Assembly: GCF_013114835.1 (NCBI RefSeq)
Contig: NZ_JAAVLW010000014.1
Span: forward strand, 1 to 64,000
Source of the DNA: Bradyrhizobium archetypum
GTDB taxonomy: Bacteria > Pseudomonadota > Alphaproteobacteria > Rhizobiales > Xanthobacteraceae
Direction of reading: 5' to 3'
DNA length: 64,000 nucleotides
Positions 17,574 through 26,836 of this stretch are shown one piece after another (the stretch's first letter is position 1; each line of letters starts with the position of its first letter). The notes under the pieces were generated by a model. It worked only from the letters and a program-made list of their open reading frames with translations. It made no database searches and had not been told where the DNA came from. The position numbers were made by a program, and so were the translations under genes.

Positions 17574-18167
17574 ATGCGAAGCCTCATCCTGACAAGCGTC
17601 GATGCCATCCTCGGTTGGAAGAGCCGGCTTTCGCATGCGGTGAATATCGGACGTGGATCGGCGATCGCATGGCGCCGTATCAGGCGGGTGGCCGGCAACA
17701 CCTTGTCCGTAGGAGAAGATTCGATCGTTCACGCCGACATTAGTTTCGAGGAAACCGGAGGCAAGATTCAGATCGGAGATCGCACATTTATCGGACGAAG
17801 CCATCTGATCTGCTATCGAAGCCTCGTCATCGGCGACGATGTTATCATGTCGTGGGGAGTTACGATTGTGGATCACGATTCCCATAGCATCGATTGGGTG
17901 AATCGTCGGAACGATGTTCGCGAATGGGGTGCCGGCCGGAAAGGCTGGGAGCACATCGCGCATGCGCCAGTGGTGGTGAGCGACAGGGCCTGGATCGGAT
18001 TCAATGTGAGCGTGCTGAAAGGAGTGACTATCGGAGAGGGAGCTGTAATCGGAGCATGTTCGGTTGTTACCCGCGATATTCCGCCATACACCTTGGCAGT
18101 TGGGAATCCGGCGACGGTAATCCGTTCATTGGGCCCCCCGCCTGACGCAAACCCAGCGGATCGATAG
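17574..18167 (+). CDS. hexapeptide-repeat acyltransferase (WcaF/maltose O-acetyltransferase-like)
   Basis: The 197-residue protein has a basic N-terminal stretch and then a left-handed beta-helix: GEDSIVHADISFEE, IQIGDRTFIGRSHLICYRS, VIGDDVIMSWGVTIVDHDSH, and WIGFNVSVLKGVTIGEGAVI, ending in TLAVGNPATVIRSLG. The DHDSH histidines are at the usual active-site position of O-acetyltransferases. It begins two bases after the asnB-like stop and is surely co-translated with it. It probably O- or N-acetylates a sugar of the repeat unit from acetyl-CoA; the acceptor is unknown. Confidence 0.82.
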   Translation: MRSLILTSVDAILGWKSRLSHAVNIGRGSAIAWRRIRRVAGNTLSVGEDSIVHADISFEETGGKIQIGDRTFIGRSHLICYRSLVIGDDVIMSWGVTIVDHDSHSIDWVNRRNDVREWGAGRKGWEHIAHAPVVVSDRAWIGFNVSVLKGVTIGEGAVIGACSVVTRDIPPYTLAVGNPATVIRSLGPPPDANPADR

Positions 18168-18169
18168 TT

Positions 18170-19237
18170 ATGCGCGTTTTCCAGAACAACGGCTTATCAC
18201 GTGGATTCCGTGTCCATCGTCGTCAGCTGCCTTATCGAAGCTTTGCCGCGGGACGAGCGCAATTTCTGGATACGAGATTCACTGCGTCCCATATTCTTCT
18301 GCCCGTGCTCACCGATAGCCCTGATGCGTTCTACACCAATGGCGACGATGAAAGCCTGCAGGTGCTGTGGGCGAAAGAGAATGGTCTGCGGACAAGGAAC
18401 CTGGAGCAAATTCTGCTCGCGCAGATCGAGCAGCATCGCACTGAGGTATTCTATAATCTCGATCCGATCCGTTACGGTAGCGAGTTTGTTGCGAAATTGC
18501 CCGGATGCGTGAAGAAGTCCATCGGCTGGCGAGCCGCGCCCTCCGGAAGCGCAGACCTGACAAAATACGACCTGATCGTATGCAACTTTCCTTCAATTCT
18601 CGAGCGTTGGCGACAAAAAGGCTGTCGCGTTGCGTATTTTTTCCCGGCGCACGATCCCGTGATGGATACGTATGCCGCAGGCCGAAGTGATGAACTTAAC
18701 CTCATCTTCATCGGAGGATTCTCGCGCCACCACGTCAAACGCAGCCAGGCACTCCGGGCTGCCGCTTCAACGCCTGGCATCCGGGCGCGCTTTTACCTCG
18801 AAGATTCGCGCCTCACCCGACTGGCAAATTTTCTTCCTCCTGTGCCGGCACTTCGCTCATACCGCCATCCTGACGAAATTCGCAAGAATCGCGCCGATCC
18901 GTTGTATGGCAGAGATGCGTATGCCGCGATCGCCAAAAGCAGTATCGTATTCAATGGTGCGGTAGACATGGCTGGGGAGGATCGCGGTAATATGAGATGC
19001 TTTGAGGCGACGGGATGCGGGGCGGTCCTTTTGACGGACGCAGGGCGTTATCCGGAGGGTTTCGTCGATGGCGAAACCATGTTGGAATATTCCTCGCCCG
19101 AGCAAATACCGGAGTTGATCCAAAGGCTCATGAGAGATGAAACTTTGGCGAGATCCATCGCTCGGGCGGGTTGCGTCATGGTGAGAGAGCGCTATAGCAA
19201 ACAGCTGCAATGGACGAAATTTCAGGAACTGATCTGA
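18170..19237 (+). CDS. CgeB-like glycosyltransferase
   Basis: A 355-residue protein resembling the CgeB / glycosyl transferases group 1 (Glyco_trans_1_2) type. The N-terminal half is variable. The C-terminal half shows LIFIGGFSRHHVKR, KSSIVFNGAVDMAGEDRGNM, RCFEATGCGAVLLTDAG, PEGFVDGETMLEYSSPEQI and ERYSKQLQWTKF. In these enzymes the R-x-F-E-A-x-G-x-G stretch binds the nucleotide-sugar donor. It begins two bases after the acyltransferase stop. Sugar specificity is not readable. Confidence 0.75.
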   Translation: MRVFQNNGLSRGFRVHRRQLPYRSFAAGRAQFLDTRFTASHILLPVLTDSPDAFYTNGDDESLQVLWAKENGLRTRNLEQILLAQIEQHRTEVFYNLDPIRYGSEFVAKLPGCVKKSIGWRAAPSGSADLTKYDLIVCNFPSILERWRQKGCRVAYFFPAHDPVMDTYAAGRSDELNLIFIGGFSRHHVKRSQALRAAASTPGIRARFYLEDSRLTRLANFLPPVPALRSYRHPDEIRKNRADPLYGRDAYAAIAKSSIVFNGAVDMAGEDRGNMRCFEATGCGAVLLTDAGRYPEGFVDGETMLEYSSPEQIPELIQRLMRDETLARSIARAGCVMVRERYSKQLQWTKFQELI

Positions 19238-19261
19238 CCAGCGCGCGGGGTTAGTAAGTTT

Positions 19262-20119
19262 ATGTTTAACGAGAAGCCTTTCACGACGTGGGAAGATGCC
19301 GTGATCTGGCTGCGCAACCAGCCGGACAAGCGCCAACTCGTGCTCGATGCCTTCTATGACGACCCTCTGATCGATGCCGCCGAACGCTATTTTGCCGGTG
19401 CCGAATGGAAGGCGGTTTCGAAGCTCCTGCAGCACCGGACCGGCAAGGCGCTCGACGTTGGCGCCGGTCGTGGGATTGCCAGCTATGCGCTGGCGCGGAG
19501 CGGATTTACAGTCACTGCGCTCGAGCCTGATCCCAGTGCGGTGGTCGGGACGGCGGCGATCCGTGGGCTCGCGGCCGAGGCCCGTCTGCCGATCGAGGTG
19601 GTCGAGGAATTCTCCGAGCACCTTCCGTTCGCTGAGGGCACGTTCGATGTCGTCTTCGCGCGCGCCGTGCTGCACCATATGCGCGATCTGGACAGCGCTT
19701 GTCGGGAAGTGTTCCGCGTGCTTCGCCCCGGCGGAATACTGATCGCCGCGCGAGAACACGTGATAAGCAAGGAAGCCGACCTTAGGGAATTCCTCGATCA
19801 GCATCCCCTTCATCACCTCTATGGCGGTGAGCGCGCGTTTCTTCTCGATCAATATGTCGGGGCTCTGAGGACTGCGGGATTTGCCACGATCGAGGTGCTT
19901 GCGCCGCTGAAGAGTCCGATCAATCTGTTTCCATATACAATTGAGACGCTGCGAGCGGCCGTCGTGGAAAGATTGACGGACAAAATTCCGATCAAGCCCG
20001 TTTGGGGTGCCGCACTCGCTTCCACGAGCATCTTCGCATCGCTGCTTTCAATGGCAGAGCGCTTTGACCACCGACCCGGCCGGCTCTACTCATTTGTCTG
20101 TCACAAGGGACCGGCATGA
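19262..20119 (+). CDS. class I SAM-dependent methyltransferase
   Basis: The 285-residue protein contains the SAM-binding motif I KALDVGAGRGIASYALARSG, an acidic residue after the second strand (TALEPDPSA), and HLPFAEGTFDVVFARAVLHHM for motifs II and III, followed by REVFRVLRPGGILIAAREH. This is a standard class I fold. In this context it most likely methylates a sugar of the glycan or a carrier intermediate, which is inference. Its stop overlaps the start of the epimerase gene by four bases (ATGA). Confidence 0.82.
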   Translation: MFNEKPFTTWEDAVIWLRNQPDKRQLVLDAFYDDPLIDAAERYFAGAEWKAVSKLLQHRTGKALDVGAGRGIASYALARSGFTVTALEPDPSAVVGTAAIRGLAAEARLPIEVVEEFSEHLPFAEGTFDVVFARAVLHHMRDLDSACREVFRVLRPGGILIAAREHVISKEADLREFLDQHPLHHLYGGERAFLLDQYVGALRTAGFATIEVLAPLKSPINLFPYTIETLRAAVVERLTDKIPIKPVWGAALASTSIFASLLSMAERFDHRPGRLYSFVCHKGPA

Positions 20120-21045
20120 GCATGTGGGTTACCGGTGCCAATGGTTTCATCGGTCGGCATCTCGTCCGGCTGCTGGCTGATAGCGGCGATCGCGTTCATG
20201 GCATTGGGCACGGCGCGATCGGAGACGTTGAAAAGCGTCGAATAGGTCTGGAGCACTGGCTGAATGGCGAAATCGACGCTGCCAATCTAAACGCGCTGGC
20301 GGAGCGGGCCGAACAGCCGTCAGCGATTTTCCATCTTGCCGGCGGAGCTTCGGTCGGATTATCGATCGCGCAGCCCTTTGAAGACTTTTCGCGCACCGTC
20401 AATAGCACGGCGCGGCTGCTTGAGTGGATGCGCCATTCCGCTCCAAATTGCCGGCTGATTGTCGCCTCCAGCGCGGCTGTCTACGGCGCGCACCACTCCG
20501 GAATCTTATCTGAAGAAGCCGAACCACGGCCGCTCTCGCCTTACGGCTACCACAAGCTGATGATGGAACAGCTTTGTAGGAGCTATGCCGCTCATTTTGG
20601 ACTGCGAACGATGGTGGTTCGCCTGTTCTCCGTCTACGGCATGTTTCTCCGTAAGCAGCTCCTGTGGGATATGTGCTCGCGCCTGCAGCGAGGCGAGCGC
20701 GAACTCATGCTGGGCGGCACGGGAGACGAAGTCCGCGATTGGGTCGACGTGCGCGACGTGGTTAGGCTCCTGTCAAGTTTGGCGACACGGCCGCAACAGG
20801 AAAAGTTGCAGGTGATCAACGGTGGGTGTGGTTCGGGTACGACGGTCGCCGAGGTTGCCGATATCCTGACGAAAAGCTGGGGTGAGCAGGCTAGCGTGCG
20901 TTTCTCCGGTGTAGTTCGTCCCGGCGATCCGTTCAGCCTCGTCGCAGATGGCGGGAAAGTTCGAACTTTACCTTTTGCGTGGGAAATTCCGCTGTCGCGA
21001 GGCATCGCCGATTACGTCCATTGGTTCAAGGAAGATACTCGTTGA
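20116..21045 (+). CDS. NAD-dependent epimerase/dehydratase (extended SDR)
   Basis: The 309-residue extended SDR starts MSMWVTGANGFIGRHLVRLL with the dinucleotide loop, then shows FHLAGGASVGLS, SSAAVYGAHHSG and PYGYHKLMMEQL (Tyr-x3-Lys), and RLFSVYG. It resembles sugar-nucleotide 4-epimerases or reductases. Substrate specificity cannot be assigned. It overlaps the upstream methyltransferase and the downstream glycosyltransferase by four bases each, so it is in the middle of a coupled operon. Confidence 0.82.
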   Translation: MSMWVTGANGFIGRHLVRLLADSGDRVHGIGHGAIGDVEKRRIGLEHWLNGEIDAANLNALAERAEQPSAIFHLAGGASVGLSIAQPFEDFSRTVNSTARLLEWMRHSAPNCRLIVASSAAVYGAHHSGILSEEAEPRPLSPYGYHKLMMEQLCRSYAAHFGLRTMVVRLFSVYGMFLRKQLLWDMCSRLQRGERELMLGGTGDEVRDWVDVRDVVRLLSSLATRPQQEKLQVINGGCGSGTTVAEVADILTKSWGEQASVRFSGVVRPGDPFSLVADGGKVRTLPFAWEIPLSRGIADYVHWFKEDTR

Positions 21046-22220
21046 GCAACGGGAGCCCAATTCGTCTCGCCTTCACCATGATTTCCCGCGAAAGCTGGGC
21101 CGGAGGATATAACTACCAGCGCAATCTATTTGCCGCCTTGCGGCAGTACTGTCAGGGCGCAATCAGGCCAGTCGTGTTCGCCGGCGAACGCGACGATTTC
21201 TCTGATCTCGAAGCGTTGGGTCGAATTCCAGACGTCGAAATCCTGCAATCAACCGCGTTTGATCGAGGAGCATTGCAGTCTCTCACGCCGATATGTCTTG
21301 GGCGGGACTTTGCGGCGGCATCGGAGTTTCGACGGAAACAAATTGATGCAGTTTTTGAGTCGGCGCGCTTCTTTGGCTGGTCTACCTATTACCCAAGCGT
21401 CGCGTGGATTCCGGACATGCAGCATCTGGCACTTCCACATCTGTTTTCCACGCGCGCTCGATGGCGCCGCGACATTGGCTTTCGGTTGCAGATCATGTCG
21501 GGCCGGACGATAATGCTCAGCAGCGAGAGCGCAGAGCGAGACTGCTTAAAAAGCTATCCCAATGCAAAAGGAAGAACCGCCGTTGTGAAGTTCGCGAGCG
21601 AGCCTGCTCCCGAGCTCTTGAGATTGGATCCGGTTGAAGTCGCTCGAAACTACGACCTGCCGCCAAACTATTTCTATCTTCCAAATCAATTCTGGCGTCA
21701 CAAGAACCACCAAGTTGTAATCGATGCGCTTGCACTGCTCTCAAATAGTGGCAAGCGTGTCGTTGTGGTGGCATCCGGAGCACCTGATCCAAACGAGCCG
21801 CAACTCGTTGATAAGATTATGCAACAAGTGGTCGACCGAGGGCTTGAGCAAGAATTCAGATACTTGGGTATGATTCCATTGGCTGAGGTCTATGCGCTGC
21901 TTCGGGCTAGCGCGGCTCTTCTCAATCCGTCCCGATTCGAGGGTTGGAGTACTACGGTGGAGGAGGCCAAATCATTTGGCGTGCCGATGGTCTTGTCGAG
22001 CATTGACGTACATCGTGAACAAGCAGATGGCAAAGCTGACTATTTCGATGTCGATGACGCTTCATCACTCGCCGATCATCTTGCGAAGATATCGCAGAAT
22101 TCTGAACCCACATTGATCAGAAATCTCTTGCCGGATGTCCACTCTCGCGTGGCTTCGTTTGCGTCGGACTTTGTAGCTACAGTCCAGCGTGCAAGACAGC
22201 GCTATGGTAGCACGACTTAG
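21042..22220 (+). CDS. glycosyltransferase family 1 (GT4 type)
   Basis: I chose a TTG start at 21042 because it overlaps the epimerase stop as TTGA, matching the coupling seen through this operon; ATG 21078 is the alternative. The 392-residue product shows AGGYNYQRNLFAALRQY at the N-terminus, YFYLPNQFWRHKNHQVVIDA at the domain junction, RYLGMIPLAEVYALLRASAA, and the GT4 donor site NPSRFEGWSTTVEEAKSFG. This is a GT-B enzyme, probably the last gene of the plus-strand run that begins with wbpB. The transferred sugar is unknown. Confidence 0.82.
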   Translation: MSNGSPIRLAFTMISRESWAGGYNYQRNLFAALRQYCQGAIRPVVFAGERDDFSDLEALGRIPDVEILQSTAFDRGALQSLTPICLGRDFAAASEFRRKQIDAVFESARFFGWSTYYPSVAWIPDMQHLALPHLFSTRARWRRDIGFRLQIMSGRTIMLSSESAERDCLKSYPNAKGRTAVVKFASEPAPELLRLDPVEVARNYDLPPNYFYLPNQFWRHKNHQVVIDALALLSNSGKRVVVVASGAPDPNEPQLVDKIMQQVVDRGLEQEFRYLGMIPLAEVYALLRASAALLNPSRFEGWSTTVEEAKSFGVPMVLSSIDVHREQADGKADYFDVDDASSLADHLAKISQNSEPTLIRNLLPDVHSRVASFASDFVATVQRARQRYGSTT

Positions 22221-22272
22221 TGAGGCTAATCCCGATGGAGGTCATCACGAACGAGTCAATGCCGTCTGAGAA

Positions 22273-23208
22273 CTAGAGTGGAGCCAGAGCATTCCGAAGA
22301 CCTTCGTCTAGACCAAGCGGTGGCCGCCATCCGGTCTTCAGAGCTTTAGACATGTCGATCTCCAGCGATGTGGCCACACTATTGTAGGCTTCAGAACGAC
22401 CGCTGATCCTGAATAACGCGTTGAGTGCAAACAACGGAAAAGGCACGATGTGCGATTTCTTGCCTAAAGCTTTTTCGATCCGTCGAACAAATTCTGGCGT
22501 TGAAATTTGCTCCTCATCAGCCACTAAAAAGATGTCGAACCTACCGTGCTGATGAGTAAGTCGGTGCACTATGAACGACGCTAAGTTTGCGACGCTTAGA
22601 AAGGCGCGCCGGTTCTGGATACAACCGAACGGCAACGGGATCCCTCTATTCACCGCCGCAGCCAGCAGTTTAAAATTACCGAGCGCGCCTGCACCATAAA
22701 TCAGTGGCGGGCGAATGATCGTAAAATTCATGCTTGTATACTTCACCATAGCTTCAAGGCCTGCTTCTGCGGCAGCTTTCGACGCTCCGTAGACTCCGCG
22801 GGGCGTTAAGAGGTCATTCTCACGAAAGGGAGGTCGACCGTCAGTGCTGCTCCCATTAACGAGGACTGTGCTCAGGTAAACAAAATGGCTAACCCCCGCT
22901 TCGGCTGCGCACCGGGCAAGGTGCAACGTGCCATCGGTATTGATGGATTGGTAAACGTCTGCAGCATGTTCTTCGCGTGGGTGATGAACTCGGGCTGCCA
23001 AATGCACCACCGCATCGACACCGGCGAGCGCTTCTGCCCAGTTGGTATGAGGACCGATAGTTCCGATCATTATCGAAGTTGCGTCGGGCGAGGGCTTTCG
23101 CACGGCTTGTCTAACGATCATGCCGTTACGTTTCAACACGGGGGCAAGATTCTGGCCTACGAAGCCATTCGCACCCGTTAGCAAGACAACAAGTCGACCA
23201 TCGTCCAT
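22273..23208 (-). CDS. NAD-dependent epimerase/dehydratase (UDP-hexose 4-epimerase/reductase-like)
   Basis: The 311-residue extended SDR has VVLLTGANGFVGQNLAPVL, VVHLAARVHHPREE, YLSTVLVNGSST, YGASKAAAEAGLEAMV (Tyr-x3-Lys) and IIRPPLIYGAGALGNFKLL. It resembles the O-antigen-linked UDP-sugar dehydrogenases/epimerases such as WbpV/WbpK that act on 4-keto-6-deoxy-HexNAc, partners of WbpM-type dehydratases. The WbpM-like fragment at the left edge would fit that pairing; this is inference. It converges on the 21042 glycosyltransferase with a 52-base gap. Confidence 0.8.
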   Translation of the reverse strand: MDDGRLVVLLTGANGFVGQNLAPVLKRNGMIVRQAVRKPSPDATSIMIGTIGPHTNWAEALAGVDAVVHLAARVHHPREEHAADVYQSINTDGTLHLARCAAEAGVSHFVYLSTVLVNGSSTDGRPPFRENDLLTPRGVYGASKAAAEAGLEAMVKYTSMNFTIIRPPLIYGAGALGNFKLLAAAVNRGIPLPFGCIQNRRAFLSVANLASFIVHRLTHQHGRFDIFLVADEEQISTPEFVRRIEKALGKKSHIVPFPLFALNALFRISGRSEAYNSVATSLEIDMSKALKTGWRPPLGLDEGLRNALAPL

Positions 23209-23414
23209 TCTGTTCTCATCTCTTTCTGAAGCCAGCGTCTCGCCATTAGCAACGCTGATGCTAAATCAGAGGGCATAGCCATTTTCTGGCTAAAACGCCG
23301 CGAACCTCATGAGGGCCATCGAAAACACCCGTTCTTACTTGTTGACTTTCCCGACAGATGGAGATGCGCGCCAACCTGGGCAAGAGCGGCGTGCTTCGGA
23401 GCTTCGCTCGGTGG

Positions 23415-24374
23415 CTAACACTCGGCTGGCTCCCGGATTTCACTGAGATAAGCCTGGTAGGCGAGCCGGATGCCGTCCTCAAGCTTCGTGCCGGCCCGCC
23501 AGCCGAGTTTTGCCAAGCGGCTGACGTCGAGCAGTTTTCGCGGGGTGCCGTCCGGGCGCGAAGTGTCAAAACCGATCTCGCCGCTGTAGCCGACGGTTGC
23601 TGCGACCACGTGGGCGAATTCGGCGATCGTGATGTCCTCGCCGGTGCCGATATTGACCAGCTCGCGATCCGAATAGGTCATCATCAAATGGATGCAGGCG
23701 TCGGCCAGGTCGTCGACATAGAGGAATTCGCGCCGCGGCGTGCCGGTGCCCCAGACCACGACTTTGTCGGCGCCGGCAATCTTGGCTTCGTGAAAGCGGC
23801 GGATCAGGGCGGCGACGACATGGCTGTATTCAGGATGATAATTGTCGCCGCGGCCGTAGAGATTGGTCGGCATCACATTGATGAAGTCGGCGCCGTACTG
23901 GCTGCGATAGGCCTCCACCATCTTGATCCCGGCGATCTTGGCAATCGCATAAGGTTCGTTGGTCGGCTCCAGCGGCCCCGTCAGCATGGAATCCTCGCGC
24001 AGCGGCTGCGGCGCCAGCTTGGGATAGATGCAGGAGGAGCCTAAGAACATCAGCTTCTCGGCGCCATGGACATGCGCCGCATGGATCACGTTCGAAGCAA
24101 TGGCCAGATTGTCATAGAGGAATTCGGCGCGCAGCGTGTTGTTGGCGACGATGCCGCCGACCTTGGCGGCCGCCAGAAACACCACCTGGGGCCGGTTGAC
24201 GGCAAACCAGCGGTTGACCGCGGCCTGATCGCGCAGATCGACCTCGCTGCGAGTTGCCGTCAGCAGTTCGACGTGTTCTGCAGCCAGCCGCCGCACCAGC
24301 GCGGCGCCGGCCATGCCGCGGTGGCCGGCAACGTAGACCGTCTTGCCCTTCAGCTCAAACGGCAGGCTTGCCAT
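23415..24374 (-). CDS. fcl: GDP-L-fucose synthase (copy 1)
   Basis: Fcl epimerises and reduces GDP-4-keto-6-deoxymannose to GDP-L-fucose with NADPH. The true start is the ATG at 24374 (MASLPFELKGKTVYVAGHRG); the longer open frame is within gmd. The 319 residues show VFLAAAKVGGIVANN, FLGSSCIYPKLA, NEPYAIAKIAGIKM (Tyr-x3-Lys) and MPTNLYGRGDNYHP. It overlaps the 3' end of gmd by 20 bases. A closely similar copy in the opposite orientation lies at 47698-48651. No mannose-1-phosphate guanylyltransferase gene is in the window. Confidence 0.95.
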   Translation of the reverse strand: MASLPFELKGKTVYVAGHRGMAGAALVRRLAAEHVELLTATRSEVDLRDQAAVNRWFAVNRPQVVFLAAAKVGGIVANNTLRAEFLYDNLAIASNVIHAAHVHGAEKLMFLGSSCIYPKLAPQPLREDSMLTGPLEPTNEPYAIAKIAGIKMVEAYRSQYGADFINVMPTNLYGRGDNYHPEYSHVVAALIRRFHEAKIAGADKVVVWGTGTPRREFLYVDDLADACIHLMMTYSDRELVNIGTGEDITIAEFAHVVAATVGYSGEIGFDTSRPDGTPRKLLDVSRLAKLGWRAGTKLEDGIRLAYQAYLSEIREPAEC

Positions 24375-25440
24375 TGGCGACCTCCCGCCGCGCTTCATCG
24401 AGATCGTTCGCGACCATTTCCTTGACCATCTGGACGAACGACGTCTTCGGCTTCCAGCCCAGTTTCTCGCGCGCCTTACTGGCATCGCCGACCAGAAGAT
24501 CGACCTCGGTCGGCCGGAAATAGACGGGATCGATGCGGACCACGGTCTTGCCGGATTTGGCGTCGACGCCGGTTTCGTCGACGCCCTGGCCGCGCCACTC
24601 GATGCGGCGGCCAACTTCGGCAAACGTCAGTTCGACGAATTCGCGCACCGAGCGGGTCTCGCCGGTCGCCAGCACGAAATCGTCGGGCGCATCCGCCTGC
24701 AGGATCAGGTACATGCCCTCGATATAGTCCCGCGCATGGCCCCAGTCGCGCTTGGCTTCGAGGTTGCCGAGATAGAGCGCCTCGTCCAGGCCAACCTCGA
24801 TGCGGGCGATGCTGCGGGTGATCTTGCGGGTGACAAACGTCTCGCCGCGGATCGGGCTCTCGTGGTTGAACAGGATGCCGTTCGAGGCAAACATGCCGTA
24901 GGCCTCGCGGTAGTTCACGGTGATCCAGTAGCCGTACAGCTTGGCGACGCCGTAGGGCGAGCGCGGGTAAAACGGCGTGGTCTCCTTCTGCGGCACCTCC
25001 TGGACCAGGCCGTAGAGCTCCGACGTCGAGGCCTGATAGAACCGCGTCTCCTTCTCCATGCCGAGGATGCGGATCGCCTCCAGCAGCCGCAGCACGCCGA
25101 TGGCGTCGGCATTGGCGGTATATTCCGGGCTTTCGAAGCTGACGCCGACATGGCTCTGGGCGGCGAGGTTGTAGATCTCGGTCGGCCTGATCTGCTGCAT
25201 CAGCCGGATCAGGTTAGTCGAGTCGGTCATGTCGCCGTAATGCAGCAGGAACGGCACCTGGCGGGAATGCGGGTCCTGGTAGAGGTGATCGATCCGCGCC
25301 GTGTTGAACGAGGACGAGCGCCGCTTGATGCCGTGGACCTCATAGCCGAGGCCAAGCAGATATTCGGCCAAGTAGGCGCCGTCCTGGCCGGTGACGCCGG
25401 TGATCAGCGCCACGCGCCGCCTAGGAACTTGTGGATGCAA
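24355..25440 (-). CDS. gmd: GDP-mannose 4,6-dehydratase (copy 1)
   Basis: Gmd converts GDP-D-mannose to GDP-4-keto-6-deoxy-D-mannose, the precursor of fucose, D-rhamnose, perosamine and colitose. The 361 residues have RVALITGVTGQDGAYLAEYL, IYNLAAQSHVGVSFESPEYT, FYQASTSELYGLVQE and SPYGVAKLYGYWITVNYREA (Tyr-x3-Lys). The C-terminus shows IDPVYFRPTEVDLLVGD, the usual family ending. The protein differs from the copy at 46632 at few positions, mostly the first eight residues and the C-terminal third. It is the first gene of a minus-strand gmd-fcl pair. Confidence 0.96.
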   Translation of the reverse strand: MHPQVPRRRVALITGVTGQDGAYLAEYLLGLGYEVHGIKRRSSSFNTARIDHLYQDPHSRQVPFLLHYGDMTDSTNLIRLMQQIRPTEIYNLAAQSHVGVSFESPEYTANADAIGVLRLLEAIRILGMEKETRFYQASTSELYGLVQEVPQKETTPFYPRSPYGVAKLYGYWITVNYREAYGMFASNGILFNHESPIRGETFVTRKITRSIARIEVGLDEALYLGNLEAKRDWGHARDYIEGMYLILQADAPDDFVLATGETRSVREFVELTFAEVGRRIEWRGQGVDETGVDAKSGKTVVRIDPVYFRPTEVDLLVGDASKAREKLGWKPKTSFVQMVKEMVANDLDEARREVANGKPAV

Positions 25441-25570
25441 TGATGCCTCCTAAAAAATCAGCAAAATGGCGATTGGTGTGCTCCATGGCAGCGCAGTACG
25501 CATCGCCCTCCTGGAGCAGATTTGAGCTGCGTGTCTATTTGGTATCGGACAGGATTGCAACGCGACAGGC

Positions 25571-26100
25571 TCACTCAGTTGGGCGCGCCTTATTGTGAGG
25601 CAAGAGCGGCCTGACGAAGTCGGCGAGCTGGCCGCTTGCGTACAAATATCCTTTTATTCCCGCGGCCCGGGCTGCTTCTACATCAGTAGACTTGTCGCCT
25701 ATGAGAATGCTCCGACTGACATCCACGGGGAAACGTTCCAAGAGGTCGTTGATCATTCCTGCAGCAGGCTTGCGCCGATAGCTTGCCCGCCGGTATCGCT
25801 CTATCGATGCGTCAGGATGAAAAGGGCAGTATTCGAATGCATCTACGTGAGCTCCGAACTTGGCCAAGTCCACCATATGTTGATGCAACGCTTCAATGTG
25901 AGTTTCCTCGTAAATACCCTGGCCACCCCCGACTGGTTTGTCACTACGAATGCAAAGCACCCTGCATCATTGACGGCTTTCACCGCTTCGCGTGCGCCAT
26001 CTATCCACTTCAGCTTAGCGATCTCGAACACATAACCGCTGTCTTCATTCAGCACTCCGTCGCGATCGAAGAAGACTGCCGGTCTCTTTATTTCGTACAT
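25571..26100 (-). pseudogene. gmhB: D-glycero-D-manno-heptose-1,7-bisphosphatase-like HAD gene, one frameshift
   Basis: Two minus-strand frames join into one HAD-family phosphatase. The first (from 26100) reads KRPAVFFDRDGVLNEDSGYV with the catalytic DxD, then FAFVVTNQSGVAR. The second resumes with GIYEETHIEALHQHM, FGAHVDAFEYCPFHPDAS and ends with SILIGDKSTDVEAARAAGIK. One base is missing near 25921, where GVARG-IYEET should be continuous. All HAD motifs survive, so this is either a recent inactivation or a sequencing error. GmhB-like enzymes dephosphorylate heptose bisphosphates for LPS core or GDP-heptose synthesis; the family call is by motif. Confidence 0.75.
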
Positions 26101-26350
26101 AGCGTTCGGACAATCGTTGGGTTCACAAGCACAAACATCGAAAGTTTAGGCCGTAAGAGGCCAATAAAGGAGGCTACTCATCGATAGCATCCTGTCGTAT
26201 CATGGAATTGGCCGGCGTTCGTTTGCATGGGCGAGGTGTTTGTACCGGACCAAGCGCATTCGGGAACCCTCATCAGTTGTAGGACTTCGCCTTTGCAACC
26301 ATTTAAGGAAGGAGTAAAGTCCAGTTATTCGCAACCCGTCCGGGCAAGCC

Positions 26351-26461
26351 ATGATTGAGGCAATTTTGTTAATGGTCGGCACATACATCGTTGTTGCCGA
26401 GGTTGTTCGACGGTGGCGCGAGGCCGCGGATCGAGCGAGATACAGGAAAAGGCGCGCGTAG
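26351..26461 (+). CDS. possible 36-residue single-pass membrane peptide
   Basis: An ATG frame encodes a short hydrophobic N-terminal helix (MIEAILLMVGTYIVVAEVV) followed by a strongly basic tail rich in arginine (RRWREAADRARYRKRRA). That is a plausible membrane-anchored micropeptide with a positive-inside tail. The ribosome-binding site is weak, and no partner gene is adjacent, so it may be chance. I cannot suggest a function. Confidence 0.3.
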   Translation: MIEAILLMVGTYIVVAEVVRRWREAADRARYRKRRA

Positions 26462-26520
26462 GATGGGGACACCCTGTCCGATGCATGTTTTCAAATTTGA
26501 TTTCCGCGATGGCCCGATTT

Positions 26521-26797
26521 GCCTGTGGGCGAACTTCAGGTGATGCGGGTCTCTGAGCCAACTCGTTTGTAGATTAGGAACGGCTGACTGCGGACGAGCA
26601 AGAGGTGCGCCTTGCAAGCATTCTGACGGGGTCCTTGGAAAAAGCAAGATGAGCCCCCCACCCGTTTCGGGGCATCGTTGGTGGATGCTTCGCGCTGTTC
26701 GATGCCGTCCATTGACTCCGCGGGTAGGGTAATTTTTCGAAGCCTCTGTTGCTACTCGGTTTCGATCAACCGGCATCCTCCTCCAGCAGAGCATTCT
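26521..26797 (-). pseudogene. decayed partial copy of the ERF-HNH gene
   Basis: This stretch is alignable at the DNA level with about 270 bases of the intact gene around 28265-28535, same strand. Shared blocks include GCGAACTTCAGGTG at the start and CGATCAACCGG and CCAGCAGAGC at the far end. In one minus frame the HNH core reads DPHHLKFAHR, matching DPHHLKFAQQ of the intact protein. Stops and indels break everything else. It suggests a former tandem duplication or insertion of a second related element. Confidence 0.6.
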
Positions 26798-26836
26798 ATG
26801 AGGGAGGCAATTTTGGGGCTAGGTCAGAAGGTCATT

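Noticed and set aside
24343..25443. Long open frame of 366 codons on the plus strand
   Set aside because: It is antisense to gmd, and its protein has no domain; it arises from codon bias of a high-GC gene.
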